A stretch of DNA of 64,000 nucleotides from Candidatus Proelusimicrobium excrementi (GCA_934643455.1 CAKUBV010000001.1:124001-188000); one strand, 5' to 3'. Positions 25,656-34,905 are shown, numbered from the stretch's first letter. Numbers and translations: made by a program. Notes: generated by a model not told the origin, from the letters alone.

Positions 25656-25688
25656 TTGACAAAAATAAAAAATAATGCTAAATTAGCA
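25656..25688 (+). promoter_or_regulatory. groESL promoter with inverted repeat
   Basis: TTGACA (25656-25661), 17 bp, TAAATT (25679-25684) with TGC just before it (extended -10). The inverted repeat TGCTAA-A-TTAGCA (25676-25688) lies over the -10 and could be an operator. It is not the CIRCE element, whose half sites are in the opposite order with a 9-bp spacer. Confidence 0.7.
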
Positions 25689-25764
25689 ATGTAAGGCGGA
25701 GAATGCCAAAAAAGCCTTCGCCCAAATAAAGATTTTATAAAGTTTATCAGGAGGAATCTAAGCA

Positions 25765-26058
25765 ATGGCAACAAAGATTAAACCGCTCGGGGACAGAGTA
25801 ATCATCAGCCCCATTGAGCCCAAAGAAGTAATAAAAGGCGGGATTATAATTCCTGACAGCGCAAAAGAAAAACCCATGCAGGGTAAAGTAGTGGCGGCCG
25901 GCCCGGGCGCATTAAACAAAGAAGGGGCCAGGCTCCCCATGGATGTTAAACCCGGCGATACCGTTCTTTACGGCAAATATTCCGGCACCGAAATAAAATT
26001 GGACGACGAAAAATACATTATTATGCACCAGGAAGAAATCCTCGGCATTTTAGACTAA
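25765..26058 (+). CDS. groES: co-chaperonin GroES
   Basis: A 97-residue protein with standard family motifs IKPLGDRVII, the mobile loop around KEVIKGGIIIPDSAKEKP, GKVVAAGPG, and VKPGDTVLYGKYSGTEI. It forms the heptameric lid for GroEL. Start follows AGGAGGAATC. A leader hairpin (GGCGGAG / CTTCGCC, 25695-25723) sits between the promoter and the gene. Confidence 0.98.
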   Translation: MATKIKPLGDRVIISPIEPKEVIKGGIIIPDSAKEKPMQGKVVAAGPGALNKEGARLPMDVKPGDTVLYGKYSGTEIKLDDEKYIIMHQEEILGILD

Positions 26059-26081
26059 TTTAAGGGGGAAATTCAATCAAT

Positions 26082-27713
26082 ATGGCTAAACAGATTATAT
26101 TTTCTGAAGACGCAAGAAGCAAAATGAGAGCCGGTATCGGCAAAGTCGCCGATGCGGTAAAAGTAACCTTAGGCCCCAAGGGCAGAAGCGTTGTGTTGGA
26201 AAAGAAGTTCGGATCACCGTTGATTATCGACGACGGCGTAACTATCGCCAAAGATATCGAACTTGAAGATAAATTTGAAAATATGGGCGCGCAGCTTATA
26301 AGGGAAGTCGCCTCCAAGACCAATGACGTAGCCGGCGACGGCACCACCACCGCCACGGTTTTGGCCAATGCTCTTTTAAGCGAAGGCATCAAAAACATTA
26401 CCGCCGGCGCCAATCCTACCTTGGTAAAAAAAGGTATCGAAAAGGCCGTAGAAGCGGTAAAAGCCGAACTCAAAAAAATGCAGAAACCCGTCAAAACCAA
26501 ACAGGAAAAAGCGCAGATTGCGACGATTTCCGCCAATGATAAAGTAATAGGCGATTTAATTGCCGAAGCTATGGATAAAGTTGGTTTTGAAGGCGTAATC
26601 ACGGTGGAAGAAGGCAAAACCGCCGATACGACTTTGGACGTCGTGGAAGGTATGCAGTTTGACAGAGGGTATATCTCCCCTTATTTCATTACCGATTCCG
26701 AAAGAATGGAATGCGTGCTTGAAAACTGCGCCGTAATCATTACCGATAAAAAGATTTCCACTATGAACGAACTTTTGCCTTTGCTCGAGAAAATCGTACA
26801 AAGCGGAAGGAACTTCCTTATCGTTGCGGAAGACGTTGACGGCGAAGCATTGGCTACGCTCGTAGTAAACCGCTTACGCGGCACCCTTAAAGGCTGCGCC
26901 GTAAAAGCCCCGGGCTTTGGCGACAGACGCAAGGAAATGCTGGAAGACATCGCCGTTCTTACCGGCGGTACGGTAATCAGCGAAGAGCGCGGCTTTAAAC
27001 TTGAAAACGCCACGCCGGAAATGCTCGGCTCCGCCAAGAGGATAATCGTCGACAAAGAAAGCACGACGATAGTCAACGGCTTGGGTGATAAAAAAGCCGT
27101 AGCCGACAGAGCCGCCCAAATCAGAAAACAGATTGAACTTTCAACCTCCGACTACGATAAAGAGAAGCTTCATGAACGCTTGGCCAAACTCAGCGGCGGC
27201 GTAGCCGTAATCAATGTAGGCGCGGCCACCGAAACCGAACTTAAAGCCAAAAAAGCAAAAGTCGAAGACGCCAAAAACGCCACGAAAGCCGGCGTTGAAG
27301 AAGGTTTGGTCCCCGGCGGCGGCACCGCTTTAGTCAGATGCGAAAAGGCCTTGGAAGCCCTGAAAGCCTCCAACGAAGACGAACAAACCGGCATCAATAT
27401 CGTCAAGAAAGCCCTTACGGCTCCTTTAAGACAAATTGCCGAAAACTCCGGCCTTGACGGTTCCGTTGTTGTCGAAAAAGTAAGAAGCATGAGCGGCACG
27501 GAAGGTTTCAACGCCGATACCGACACTTATGAAGACTTGCTTAAAGCCGGCGTAGTCGACCCCGCAAAAGTGGTTAGGACCGCGCTTGAAAACGCCGCTT
27601 CCATCGCAGCTACCGTACTTTTGACGGAAGCTTTGGTGGCCGATCTCCCCGAAAAGGAGAAAGGCCCGGCTATGCCTCCGATGGGCATGGGCGGAATGGG
27701 CGGTATGATGTAA
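26082..27713 (+). CDS. groEL: chaperonin GroEL
   Basis: A 543-residue full-length chaperonin. VTLGPKGRSV and DGVTIAKDIELED begin the equatorial domain, GDGTTTATVLA binds ATP, and the C-terminus ends in the usual GGM-rich tail (GMGGMGGMM). It lies 23 bp after groES, and a strong terminator follows. This is the standard essential folding machine with no unusual residues noticed. Confidence 0.99.
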   Translation: MAKQIIFSEDARSKMRAGIGKVADAVKVTLGPKGRSVVLEKKFGSPLIIDDGVTIAKDIELEDKFENMGAQLIREVASKTNDVAGDGTTTATVLANALLSEGIKNITAGANPTLVKKGIEKAVEAVKAELKKMQKPVKTKQEKAQIATISANDKVIGDLIAEAMDKVGFEGVITVEEGKTADTTLDVVEGMQFDRGYISPYFITDSERMECVLENCAVIITDKKISTMNELLPLLEKIVQSGRNFLIVAEDVDGEALATLVVNRLRGTLKGCAVKAPGFGDRRKEMLEDIAVLTGGTVISEERGFKLENATPEMLGSAKRIIVDKESTTIVNGLGDKKAVADRAAQIRKQIELSTSDYDKEKLHERLAKLSGGVAVINVGAATETELKAKKAKVEDAKNATKAGVEEGLVPGGGTALVRCEKALEALKASNEDEQTGINIVKKALTAPLRQIAENSGLDGSVVVEKVRSMSGTEGFNADTDTYEDLLKAGVVDPAKVVRTALENAASIAATVLLTEALVADLPEKEKGPAMPPMGMGGMGGMM

Positions 27714-27728
27714 TTTTTGTTCCGAATG

Positions 27729-27756
27729 GGCCGGCGCCAAAGCGCCGGCCTTTTTT
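27729..27756 (+). terminator. groESL terminator
   Basis: GGCCGGCGC pairs with GCGCCGGCC around a CAAA loop, followed by TTTTTT. Confidence 0.9.
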
Positions 27757-27823
27757 GTTATTTGTTTTTTTACTCTAAATTAAGTCTTCGTGTATTTTTA
27801 CTCGTGTTCAGTTACACTCTCAC

Positions 27824-27962
27824 GGCTAACAATTTTCTATTTTTGAGTATATTTTGATTTTTTACTCACTTGGATACCTCGCTCACTTCGTTCGCGTAGC
27901 TGCAAGTATACCGCGTTCGTAATAAAATCAAAATCTATCTCAAAACTAAAAAATCACGCCGG
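27824..27962. repeat. long inverted repeat unit 3 (tip type c)
   Basis: From GGCTAAC to CACGCCGG. Arms ATTTTGATTTTT and AATAAAATCAAAAT pair, GGATAC pairs with GTATACC, and the tip is TCGCTCACTTCGTTCGCGTAGC. Confidence 0.7.
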
Positions 27963-28019
27963 TTACATGCTCTCACGCTGAAATTCCGCGTCTATTTCAT
28001 TCTCTAATACTCATTTAAT

Positions 28020-28078
28020 GTAGGTCAGGTTCTACCTGACAAAGACTCCTTTTTAACGTCAGGCGGAGCCTGACCTAC
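28020..28078. repeat. double-hairpin element, copy 2
   Basis: GTAGGTCAGG...CCTGACCTAC with inner hairpins GTCAGGTTCTACCTGAC and GTCAGGCGGAGCCTGAC. The outer pairing extends into flanking AAT/ATT. Confidence 0.75.
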
Positions 28079-28162
28079 ATTTTATCTATCTGCTTTTTAA
28101 TATTTTTTCCCATTGTTTGTGTCGTGTCGTACGTCGGAGCGTTTTGAAAAAACATAAAACAG

Positions 28163-28257
28163 TTGACTGCTTTTTTTTTTTGATAAATTTTCCTCATAAA
28201 TCGGCCCGCTAAGTGTGAGATATCTTTGTTTTGGCTAAGGTTAGTTTGGGCGGGCCG
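28163..28257 (+). promoter_or_regulatory. T-tract promoter and structured leader 2
   Basis: TTGACT (28163-28168), GC plus 11 T plus GA, TAAATT (28184-28189): a 15-bp spacer. CGGCCCGC (28202-28209) pairs perfectly with GCGGGCCG (28250-28257). The intervening GAGATATCTTTGTTTT is shared with leader 1. Confidence 0.65.
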
Positions 28258-28282
28258 TTTAACTCTATAAGGAGAGAAAAAG

Positions 28283-28708
28283 ATGTCAAAAAATAAAACG
28301 GTTAGAAACATATTTTTAATACTGTGTTGTTTTGTCATCTGCGTAACTTCGGCTTATGCCGAGAGCTCTTCAAAAAGCGGAGCAACGCAGAATAAATACA
28401 CGGCAAGCGGCTGCAGTTATACCACTCAGACAAGGACTTGCTGCGCTAACTATCAATGGAGCGAGTGGGGGAAAGACTGCACTTGCAATGAGGACGGACG
28501 CGACGTCCGCGACTGTGAATCTTCCGACTACGCCAAAGTCTGTGCAAAGTGGGGAAGCGGGTTTCAATGTATAGCCAAATATTTAAATACGGAACGTTAT
28601 TACTATAAGCATTATACTTGTAAGTTTTATGAAAGGCGCGATGATTTTACGCCAGGTGTTTCTTCAGGCTCATGCGACTATATAAATCCAAAAGAATACA
28701 GTATGTAG
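28283..28708 (+). CDS. secreted cysteine-rich protein 2
   Basis: A 141-residue protein behind AAGGAGAG. A signal peptide (KNKTVRNIFLILCCFVICVTSAYA) is followed by GATQNKYTASGCSYTTQTRTCC and QWSEWGKDCTC, nearly the same block as in the protein at 61106. The rest is short, with cysteines spaced through to residue about 131. It is the smallest intact member, so the shared N-terminal block is probably the core domain. Disulfide-stabilised and exported; function unknown. Terminator at 28776-28808. Confidence 0.75.
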   Translation: MSKNKTVRNIFLILCCFVICVTSAYAESSSKSGATQNKYTASGCSYTTQTRTCCANYQWSEWGKDCTCNEDGRDVRDCESSDYAKVCAKWGSGFQCIAKYLNTERYYYKHYTCKFYERRDDFTPGVSSGSCDYINPKEYSM

Positions 28709-28775
28709 AAACATACCGTCAGTATCGTAACTTGCGAGTAATTTTGCCGTATTAAAAACGGTATCTCAACTAACC

Positions 28776-28808
28776 GCCCCGCTTTGGCTTAGGTTAAGGC
28801 GGGGGTTT
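28776..28808 (+). terminator. hairpin after cysteine-rich gene 2
   Basis: CGCCCCGCTT pairs with AAGGCGGGG across a short loop. The T tract after it is weak. TCAACTAACCGCCCC just before or within it is shared with the end of gene 1. Confidence 0.6.
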
Positions 28809-28832
28809 GCAATCTATAGAAAAAGCGGAAGA

Positions 28833-29228
28833 CTAAAAATACAGATTGGACTTTTTTGTAAGAATATACTTATTTTTTGCAGGCCCTTTGACTTCAGTTC
28901 TGTTAAGGGTAAGCACTTTTAAAGAGCCGTCTTTTTGCTGCTTTAGATATTTTATACCGTCGCCGTAATATCTCAGGGTTATTATTTTATCGGAGCTTAT
29001 TCTGTAAGAGCCGTCCTCTTTGGAGGAAGAAGCAAGATCGCTTTGGTATATGGTTTGCATTTGGAAGGTATAATCCGGGCTTAAGGTTAGTTCAATTTCC
29101 ATGCCCCCGTCCGGCATAGGCAAAACCCCGGAATATTCCCCAGGCAAATTGCCGTTTGAACACCCGCATAAAGCGGCTTGCAGTATTACGGCTGTTGCCG
29201 ATATAAACGCTTTTTTGATTGTCCTCAC
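28833..29228 (-). CDS. NlpE-like lipoprotein A
   Basis: A 131-residue lipoprotein: basic N-terminus, hydrophobic core and lipobox LCGC near residues 20-23. The body (GEYSGVLPMPDGGMEIELTLSPDYTFQMQT) follows the NlpE N-terminal pattern. NlpE of E. coli has PCADCPG here, a CxxC used in copper and surface sensing; this copy lacks both cysteines. It is paralogous to the next gene upstream (29351-29725). Confidence 0.75.
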   Translation of the reverse strand: MRTIKKAFISATAVILQAALCGCSNGNLPGEYSGVLPMPDGGMEIELTLSPDYTFQMQTIYQSDLASSSKEDGSYRISSDKIITLRYYGDGIKYLKQQKDGSLKVLTLNRTEVKGPAKNKYILTKKSNLYF

Positions 29229-29311
29229 GCTTTAATCCTTAAAATATGTATTTTTTAAATTCTATAAAATTAAAAGGGATTTCTTTTTATAGTTTTTAAT
29301 TGCAAAGTAAA

Positions 29312-29332
29312 GCGGCGGTTTTAGGCCGCCGC
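29312..29332 (-). terminator. terminator between the two NlpE-like genes
   Basis: GCGGCGG and CCGCCGC flank a short T/A loop. On the minus strand a T-rich stretch follows. It separates the two paralogous lipoprotein genes. Confidence 0.55.
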
Positions 29333-29350
29333 TTGTCGTCGTGTGTTTAT

Positions 29351-29725
29351 TTATAAATTTTTTGTTTTTTCAAGTTTATAATAACTTCTTAACGGGCCTT
29401 CGGGTTCTTCTTTATCCACAGTCAGTACGCTCAGGCTCCCGTCGTCTTCCTGCTTAAGATATCTTAAGCCTTCTCCGCCCAACTCTATAATGCCTTGGGA
29501 ATTGACGGCATAACTGCCGGTTTCCGTGAAGGCGTTTTCGTCTTTTCCCAAATAAACGCTTGTAAGAATAAACGTATTATCCGGGTTTAAGGTGAGCGTG
29601 GTTAATATGCCCGGCGCATCGGCCGCGGGCAGAGTTCCCTGATATTCCCCGGGAACTGAAGCTTTTGAACACCCCAACATCAAACAGACCGCGACTGCGG
29701 CAAGTAAATTGGCGGTTTTTTTCAT
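29351..29725 (-). CDS. NlpE-like lipoprotein B
   Basis: A 124-residue lipoprotein behind AAGGAGGTTAC. Lipobox MLGCSK at about residues 16-21. PGEYQGTLPAADAPGILTTLTLNPDNTF aligns with the NlpE core, but both cysteines of the CxxC are alanine (PAADAPG). Otherwise it matches the family better than its neighbour at 28833. It probably sits in the outer membrane as a small barrel-like lipoprotein; role unknown. Confidence 0.78.
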   Translation of the reverse strand: MKKTANLLAAVAVCLMLGCSKASVPGEYQGTLPAADAPGILTTLTLNPDNTFILTSVYLGKDENAFTETGSYAVNSQGIIELGGEGLRYLKQEDDGSLSVLTVDKEEPEGPLRSYYKLEKTKNL

Positions 29726-29885
29726 GTAACCTCCTTAAAAATCTGGCACATTTTATAGCATAGCCGTTTTTTTACTCTCTTGCAAGTCTTTAAAAAACGG
29801 GCTGGAAAAATATGCGTTTTTCCGTTAATATTTTAATGCAGGCCGTTTGATAATATTTCGAAGTCAAATAATGTAAAATATAATC

Positions 29886-31841
29886 ATGAGAAATTTTACC
29901 GTACCGCGCCGGTTCGGCGCTTTTTTAATTTTTTCTTTCTGCAATGCCGCATTTTTCAGCTTGCTGAGGGTTGTTTTCTATTTTGCGAACAAACCTGCTG
30001 AAATTTTGGGCTCGGCCCCCGTTGCAAAGGCCTTCTTTATAGGATCCCGTTTTGATTTAAGGGAGGCTTTTATTTTTGCTTTGCCTCTTGGAATTATTTT
30101 CCTTTTTCCGTACAAGAAATGGCTTAAAAAGTTTACGCTTTGGCTTTACACTTTGGCTTTTGCCGCTATTATGCTGATTTATTTTGTAGACTTCGGCTAT
30201 TACGCTTATCTTACGGAAAGGCTTAACGCCTATATTTTTGAACTTGCCGCCAATACCGTTACTTCCGCCGAAATGGTGTGGCAGAGTTATCCCGTAGTAA
30301 CTTTGGCTTTGGCTCTTATCGTGCTTTCTGCGGCGTTTTACTTCGCTTTGAAGGCTTTGCTAAACTTCGCTTACTTAAAACAGGGAAAGAAGCGGGATTA
30401 TTGGTTCGCGCTTATAGGCCTTATAATCGCCGCGGCTTTTATACACGGCAGGTTTTCCCAATATCCGTTAAGGTGGAGCAACGCTTATTTCAGCAAGAAC
30501 GCCTTTGTTTCCGCATTGGCTTTAAACCCCATGCAAAACCTTTTTGACACTTATAAATTCGCTAAAAGCGGCGTTTCTTTCGACGAAGCCAAAACCAGGC
30601 TATATTATGACGCCGTGGCTGATTACCTCGGCGTTAAGGAAAAGGACGCCCAAAAGCTTAATTTCAAGCGTATAATAACCCCGCCGGCAAAAGACAAAGC
30701 TTATAATGTTGTGGTCATTCTGACGGAGTCCTTCGCTTATGATAAATCCTCTTTCAACAACCCGGAACTCCAAACCACGCCTATGATGGCCGCTTTGGCT
30801 GAAAAGGGCCGCTTGTTTACCAATTTTTTTACTCCGACTGCGGGCACCGCCAAAGGCGTGTTTACTTCAGTAACCGGGCTGCCGGATACGTCAACGGTAA
30901 AGACTTCCTCTCGCAACCCCATGATAGTAAGCCAGCATACTTTGATAAACGACCTTAAAGACTATAAAAAGTTTTATTTTATCGGAGGGAGCACCAACTG
31001 GGGCAATATTCGCGGGCTTTTGTCTTACAACATAGAAGGCCTTAAGATTTTTGAAGAAGGCACATACGAAAATGTGGAACGCAACGACGTTTGGGGCCTT
31101 TCGGATTTGGATATGTTCCGCTACGCCGCAAAGGAACTTTCCCAAACAAAAGAGCCTTTCTTCGCTTTTATACAGACTTCCGGCTTCCATCGCCCTTATA
31201 CCATACCGGAAGAGCACGGCGATTTTAAAGAAATCAAGCATGACGAAGATTTGCTTAAGGAATACGGTTTCAGCGGCAACGCGGAATATAATTCTATGCG
31301 TTTTCAGGATTATTCCATGGGCGAGTTTTTTAAACTTATAGAAAATCAGCCATTTTATAAAGATACGTATTTCCTTATTTACGGCGATCACGGCCTTACG
31401 GTAAGCAGTTCCAAAAATACGCCCAAGGGCATAATAGATTTGGAGCTTACCACCAACAATACGCCTTTGATAGTGCTGGGGCCCGGCATAGAGCCTTCCG
31501 TAGACGACAAACCGGCCAGCCAGGCTGATATAACGGCCACGTTTTCGGGCTTGTTGGGCAAACCTTACAGGGAAACGGCTTTAGGCCGCAATTTGTTTGA
31601 CGATTCGATAAGCCGCGGGGCTTTTATATTGGCTTCTTCCGGCGCGCCTTTAAGGATAGGTTTTATAGAAGACGGTTTTTATTACGTAATTTGGCCTTCA
31701 AAAGAGGGAATGTTCAAGTACCGCTCCAAAGATGACGACAAAGATTACTGCGGCGAATATCCCAAAAAGTGCGAGAGGATGAAAACCCTCGCCCAAGGCC
31801 TTTACGAAACGGCTAAATACATAACGTTCCATAATAAATAA
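29886..31841 (+). CDS. LTA synthase / phosphoglycerol transferase family sulfatase
   Basis: A 651-residue protein with about five membrane segments in the first 215 residues and an extracytoplasmic sulfatase-fold domain from about 275. Visible motifs: VVILTESFA (metal Glu), PTAGTAKGVFTSVTG (nucleophile Thr), GGSTNWGN, TSGFHRPY and LIYGDHG (metal Asp-His). In a diderm such enzymes usually decorate glycans or lipids with phosphoglycerol or phosphoethanolamine. No Shine-Dalgarno is seen; TAAAAT lies 6 nt before the ATG, so the transcript may be leaderless. Confidence 0.85.
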   Translation: MRNFTVPRRFGAFLIFSFCNAAFFSLLRVVFYFANKPAEILGSAPVAKAFFIGSRFDLREAFIFALPLGIIFLFPYKKWLKKFTLWLYTLAFAAIMLIYFVDFGYYAYLTERLNAYIFELAANTVTSAEMVWQSYPVVTLALALIVLSAAFYFALKALLNFAYLKQGKKRDYWFALIGLIIAAAFIHGRFSQYPLRWSNAYFSKNAFVSALALNPMQNLFDTYKFAKSGVSFDEAKTRLYYDAVADYLGVKEKDAQKLNFKRIITPPAKDKAYNVVVILTESFAYDKSSFNNPELQTTPMMAALAEKGRLFTNFFTPTAGTAKGVFTSVTGLPDTSTVKTSSRNPMIVSQHTLINDLKDYKKFYFIGGSTNWGNIRGLLSYNIEGLKIFEEGTYENVERNDVWGLSDLDMFRYAAKELSQTKEPFFAFIQTSGFHRPYTIPEEHGDFKEIKHDEDLLKEYGFSGNAEYNSMRFQDYSMGEFFKLIENQPFYKDTYFLIYGDHGLTVSSSKNTPKGIIDLELTTNNTPLIVLGPGIEPSVDDKPASQADITATFSGLLGKPYRETALGRNLFDDSISRGAFILASSGAPLRIGFIEDGFYYVIWPSKEGMFKYRSKDDDKDYCGEYPKKCERMKTLAQGLYETAKYITFHNK

Positions 31842-31873
31842 AGCCGTTTGAGAAATTATTAATCGGAGGACTG

Positions 31874-33370
31874 ATGATAATCAGCGGGGAAAATTTCCTT
31901 TTAATCGCTTCAATACTGCTTTTTGTCAGCATTCTTGCGGGCAAAACCGGGTACCGCTTCGGCGTGCCGGCTTTGCTTTTGTTTTTGGTTGTGGGAATGC
32001 TGTTCGGCAGCGAGGGCCTCGGCTTGCAGTTTTCCAGTTTTAAGCAGGCGCAGTTTGTCGGCATGGCCGCTTTAAGCGTAATTTTATTTTCCGGCGGTAT
32101 GGATACGAAAGCTTCCGACATAAAACCCATAGCCGTGGAAGGCGTTGTTCTTTCCACGTTGGGCGTACTGCTGACCGCGCTTATAACCGGCGGTTTTATT
32201 TACGGTATGGCTAAACTGCTGCCGGGATATTTATCGCTTAGTTTTGCCGGGTGTATGCTTTTGGCGGCGGTAATGTCCTCTACTGATTCGGCTTCGGTCT
32301 TTTCCATTTTAAGATCCAAGAATCTTTATCTTACCCAAAATATGCGCCCTCTTTTGGAGCTTGAAAGCGGTTCCAACGACCCTATGGCTTATATGCTTAC
32401 GATTATGCTTATACAGGTGGTGCTTTCCAGCAGCGTAAGCATGGACGTAATGCTGTGGACTTTGGTTATACAGTTTGTGCTCGGCATAGTGTTTGGTTAT
32501 CTTTTGGGGCGGTTATCCGTATTTATAATGAACGTCATCAATCTTGATTATTCCGCCCTTTACGCAATACTTTTATTGGCGTTTGTGTTTTTCATATTTT
32601 CTTTTACGGATTTATTGGGCGGAAACGGTTATCTTGCGGTGTACATAGCGGGCTTGGTGGTCGGCAACAATAAGATGATTTACAAAAAAAGCGTAATAAC
32701 TTTTTTTGACGGGCTTACCTGGCTTTTCCAGATAATAATGTTCCTTATATTGGGGCTTTTGGTTAACCCGAGCGAACTTTTAAAAGTATGGGCTCCGGCT
32801 ATCGGGATAAGCGTGTTTATGATTGTGGCGGCAAGGCCTATAAGCGTGTTTTTATGCTTGTGGCCGTTTAAAAAGATGACGCGCAAAGGCAAGTGGTTTA
32901 TATCATGGGTGGGCCTGCGCGGGGCGGTGCCTATAATTTTTGCGACATATCCTTTTGTCGCGGGGGTTCCGCATTCAAGAGAAATTTTTAACATAGTGTT
33001 TTTTATAACCATAATTTCTTTGGTGCTGCAAGGGACGACTGTGCCTTATTCCGCGCGCCTTTTGGGTTTGATAAGCGAGCCTGAACATACTAAGGATTTT
33101 GCCGTGGAAATGCCGGAAGACATTGCCGTAACGGCGGAATTTAAGCCTGACGAAGCTTTTTTGGGCGAGCATAAAACCGTGGGGGATATGGACCTTACTG
33201 ACGGCGTTATGGTTATGATGATAAAACGCGGCGGCAAATTTTTTATTCCGAACAGCAACACCGCTTTGGAAAACGGCGATAAATTGCTTTTAATAGGTTC
33301 CAAAGAGGAAGACTTGCAGGATTTCTGCACCAAAGCCGGCATAGAAAAATACGCCATATACAACAGTTAA
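31874..33370 (+). CDS. K+/H+ (or Na+/H+) antiporter, NhaP2 type
   Basis: A 498-residue protein with about 12 membrane segments through residue 400, conserved VMSSTDSASVFSILR and LELESGSNDPMAYML motifs of CPA1 antiporters, and a cytoplasmic TrkA-C-like domain (about 410-490: DEAFLGEHKTVGDMDL...NGDKLLLIG). It exchanges monovalent cations for protons at the inner membrane. It follows the sulfatase by 32 bp behind CGGAGG. Confidence 0.9.
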   Translation: MIISGENFLLIASILLFVSILAGKTGYRFGVPALLLFLVVGMLFGSEGLGLQFSSFKQAQFVGMAALSVILFSGGMDTKASDIKPIAVEGVVLSTLGVLLTALITGGFIYGMAKLLPGYLSLSFAGCMLLAAVMSSTDSASVFSILRSKNLYLTQNMRPLLELESGSNDPMAYMLTIMLIQVVLSSSVSMDVMLWTLVIQFVLGIVFGYLLGRLSVFIMNVINLDYSALYAILLLAFVFFIFSFTDLLGGNGYLAVYIAGLVVGNNKMIYKKSVITFFDGLTWLFQIIMFLILGLLVNPSELLKVWAPAIGISVFMIVAARPISVFLCLWPFKKMTRKGKWFISWVGLRGAVPIIFATYPFVAGVPHSREIFNIVFFITIISLVLQGTTVPYSARLLGLISEPEHTKDFAVEMPEDIAVTAEFKPDEAFLGEHKTVGDMDLTDGVMVMMIKRGGKFFIPNSNTALENGDKLLLIGSKEEDLQDFCTKAGIEKYAIYNS

Positions 33371-33384
33371 GGGAGGCATTTTTA

Positions 33385-33951
33385 ATGATAATTTTATATA
33401 TTTTGGGGGCCTTGATAGTTGCGGCTTCCGTATATGCGGCAGTGGCTTACAACCTTTTGGTGTCCGCCAAAAACACCGTAAACGCCGCCTGGAGCGATGT
33501 CGAAGTCCAGATAAAACGCAGATATGATTTGGTGCCGAACTTGGTAAGCGCGGTAAAAGCTTATGCGGAACATGAATCTTCGGCCATTGAAAATGCGGTA
33601 AAAGCCCGCACTGCCGCAATGTCCGCCCAAGGCGGAGCGGACGAGCGCTATTCTGCGGAGAAAAATTTAAGCACGGCTTTAAAAAGCCTTATCGCCGTGT
33701 CGGAAAAATATCCCGAACTTAAAGCCAGCGAAAACTTTTTAAAACTCCAGTTTGAATTTACGGATATAGAAGACAGAATAAAAGCTTCCCGGCGGTTCTA
33801 TAATACGAATGTAATGGATTTCAATACGCGCATGGAGCAGTTTCCCTGCAATATAATAGCCAAACATTTTAGTTTTAAGCAGGCGGATTTTTTTGAGCTT
33901 CCCCATAAGGAAGCCGCCGCCGCGAACAAACCTGCGGAGATAAAATTTTAA
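33385..33951 (+). CDS. lemA: LemA family protein
   Basis: A 188-residue protein with an N-terminal membrane anchor and a helical body carrying family motifs AAWSDVEVQIKRRYDLVPNLV, EKYPELKASENFLKLQ and ARRFYN-like SRRFYNTNVMDFN. LemA proteins commonly pair with HtpX-type proteases. Here the stop codon overlaps the next start (TAATG). Confidence 0.92.
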   Translation: MIILYILGALIVAASVYAAVAYNLLVSAKNTVNAAWSDVEVQIKRRYDLVPNLVSAVKAYAEHESSAIENAVKARTAAMSAQGGADERYSAEKNLSTALKSLIAVSEKYPELKASENFLKLQFEFTDIEDRIKASRRFYNTNVMDFNTRMEQFPCNIIAKHFSFKQADFFELPHKEAAAANKPAEIKF

Positions 33952-34877
33952 TGAATATCCATAAAGAACTTAAGGCCAATAAAATCAAAACTTTTTTGAT
34001 TATTTTGCTTTTCCCGTTGGTTTTGGGCGTTTTGTTTTACGCTTCGTTATGGGCTTTGTTTTCCTTCGCGCAGCAGCCTAATTCCCAAATCCCCGTATAT
34101 TATCATGTAAATCACTGGGCTTCGCTGGTTTTGCCGATAGTCGCCGTAATATCAATTTTATGGATGATGATAAGCTACTATAAAGGCGGGGACATGATGA
34201 TGCGCGCGGCGGGCGCGGTGGAAATAAAACGCAAAGACTCCCCGGAGATTTACAGCCTTGTGCAAAACGTCGCCGCCACGGCCGGCGTGCCCACGCCGAG
34301 GGTTTTTATCATGAATACCCAAACCTTAAACGCTTTTGCAACCGGGCGTGATCCCGAACATTCCGCCGTGGCACTGACTGTCGGCATAATAAACAAACTT
34401 AACAGGCCTGAGCTTGAAGCCGTCATAGCGCATGAAATGGGCCATATCGTCAACCGCGACATAAGGCTGACTATGCTTGTCAGCACGGGGATAGGCGTGC
34501 TTACGCTTTTGGGGCAGATTTTGATAAGAGTACGCGCGCGCGGCAAAAACGGGCAGGCCGCTTTGGTTATGAATATAGCGGGATTGGTCTTTTTGTTTTA
34601 CGGGGCTTTCCTTGCGCCGATAATAATGTTTGCGCTTTCAAGAAGGCGGGAATTTCAGGCGGACGCCACCTCTGCCTATCTTACCAGAAACCCTCTCGCC
34701 CTAGCTTCCGCTCTTGAGAAGATCAGCGGCCGCAGCGAGGTTGAAGCTTTAAAAGATAATACCCTTGTTTCGGCGGCCTGTATAGAAAAAGCGGTAAAGC
34801 CGGGCAAGTTTCTTTCCGGGTTGTTTTCAACGCATCCGCCGATAGAGGAGAGGGTAAGGGTTCTGCGCGGCAACTGA
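33951..34877 (+). CDS. htpX: M48 family (HtpX-like) membrane metalloprotease
   Basis: A 308-residue protein with two N-terminal membrane segments (13-41, 57-77), zinc-binding HEMGH at 161-165 and a third ligand in EFQADATS near residue 225. It likely degrades misfolded membrane proteins. Translationally coupled to lemA by a 1-nt overlap. Cytoplasmic membrane location expected. Confidence 0.9.
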   Translation: MNIHKELKANKIKTFLIILLFPLVLGVLFYASLWALFSFAQQPNSQIPVYYHVNHWASLVLPIVAVISILWMMISYYKGGDMMMRAAGAVEIKRKDSPEIYSLVQNVAATAGVPTPRVFIMNTQTLNAFATGRDPEHSAVALTVGIINKLNRPELEAVIAHEMGHIVNRDIRLTMLVSTGIGVLTLLGQILIRVRARGKNGQAALVMNIAGLVFLFYGAFLAPIIMFALSRRREFQADATSAYLTRNPLALASALEKISGRSEVEALKDNTLVSAACIEKAVKPGKFLSGLFSTHPPIEERVRVLRGN

Positions 34878-34905
34878 CTTATCTAGGTCTATGTTTCTTG
34901 CTTGT

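Larger units (their letters stand above)
27760..28282. repeat. repeat-rich intergenic region ahead of cysteine-rich gene 2
   Basis: No gene seen. It contains one long inverted repeat unit (27824-27962), the double-hairpin element (28020-28078), the GTCGTACGTCGG block shared with 14.4 and 55.4 kb, and the T-tract promoter with leader. Confidence 0.75.

Noticed and set aside
25670..25700. CIRCE element upstream of groES
   Set aside because: Half sites are in the opposite order (TGCTAA first) with a 1-bp centre instead of TTAGCACTC-N9-GAGTGCTAA.
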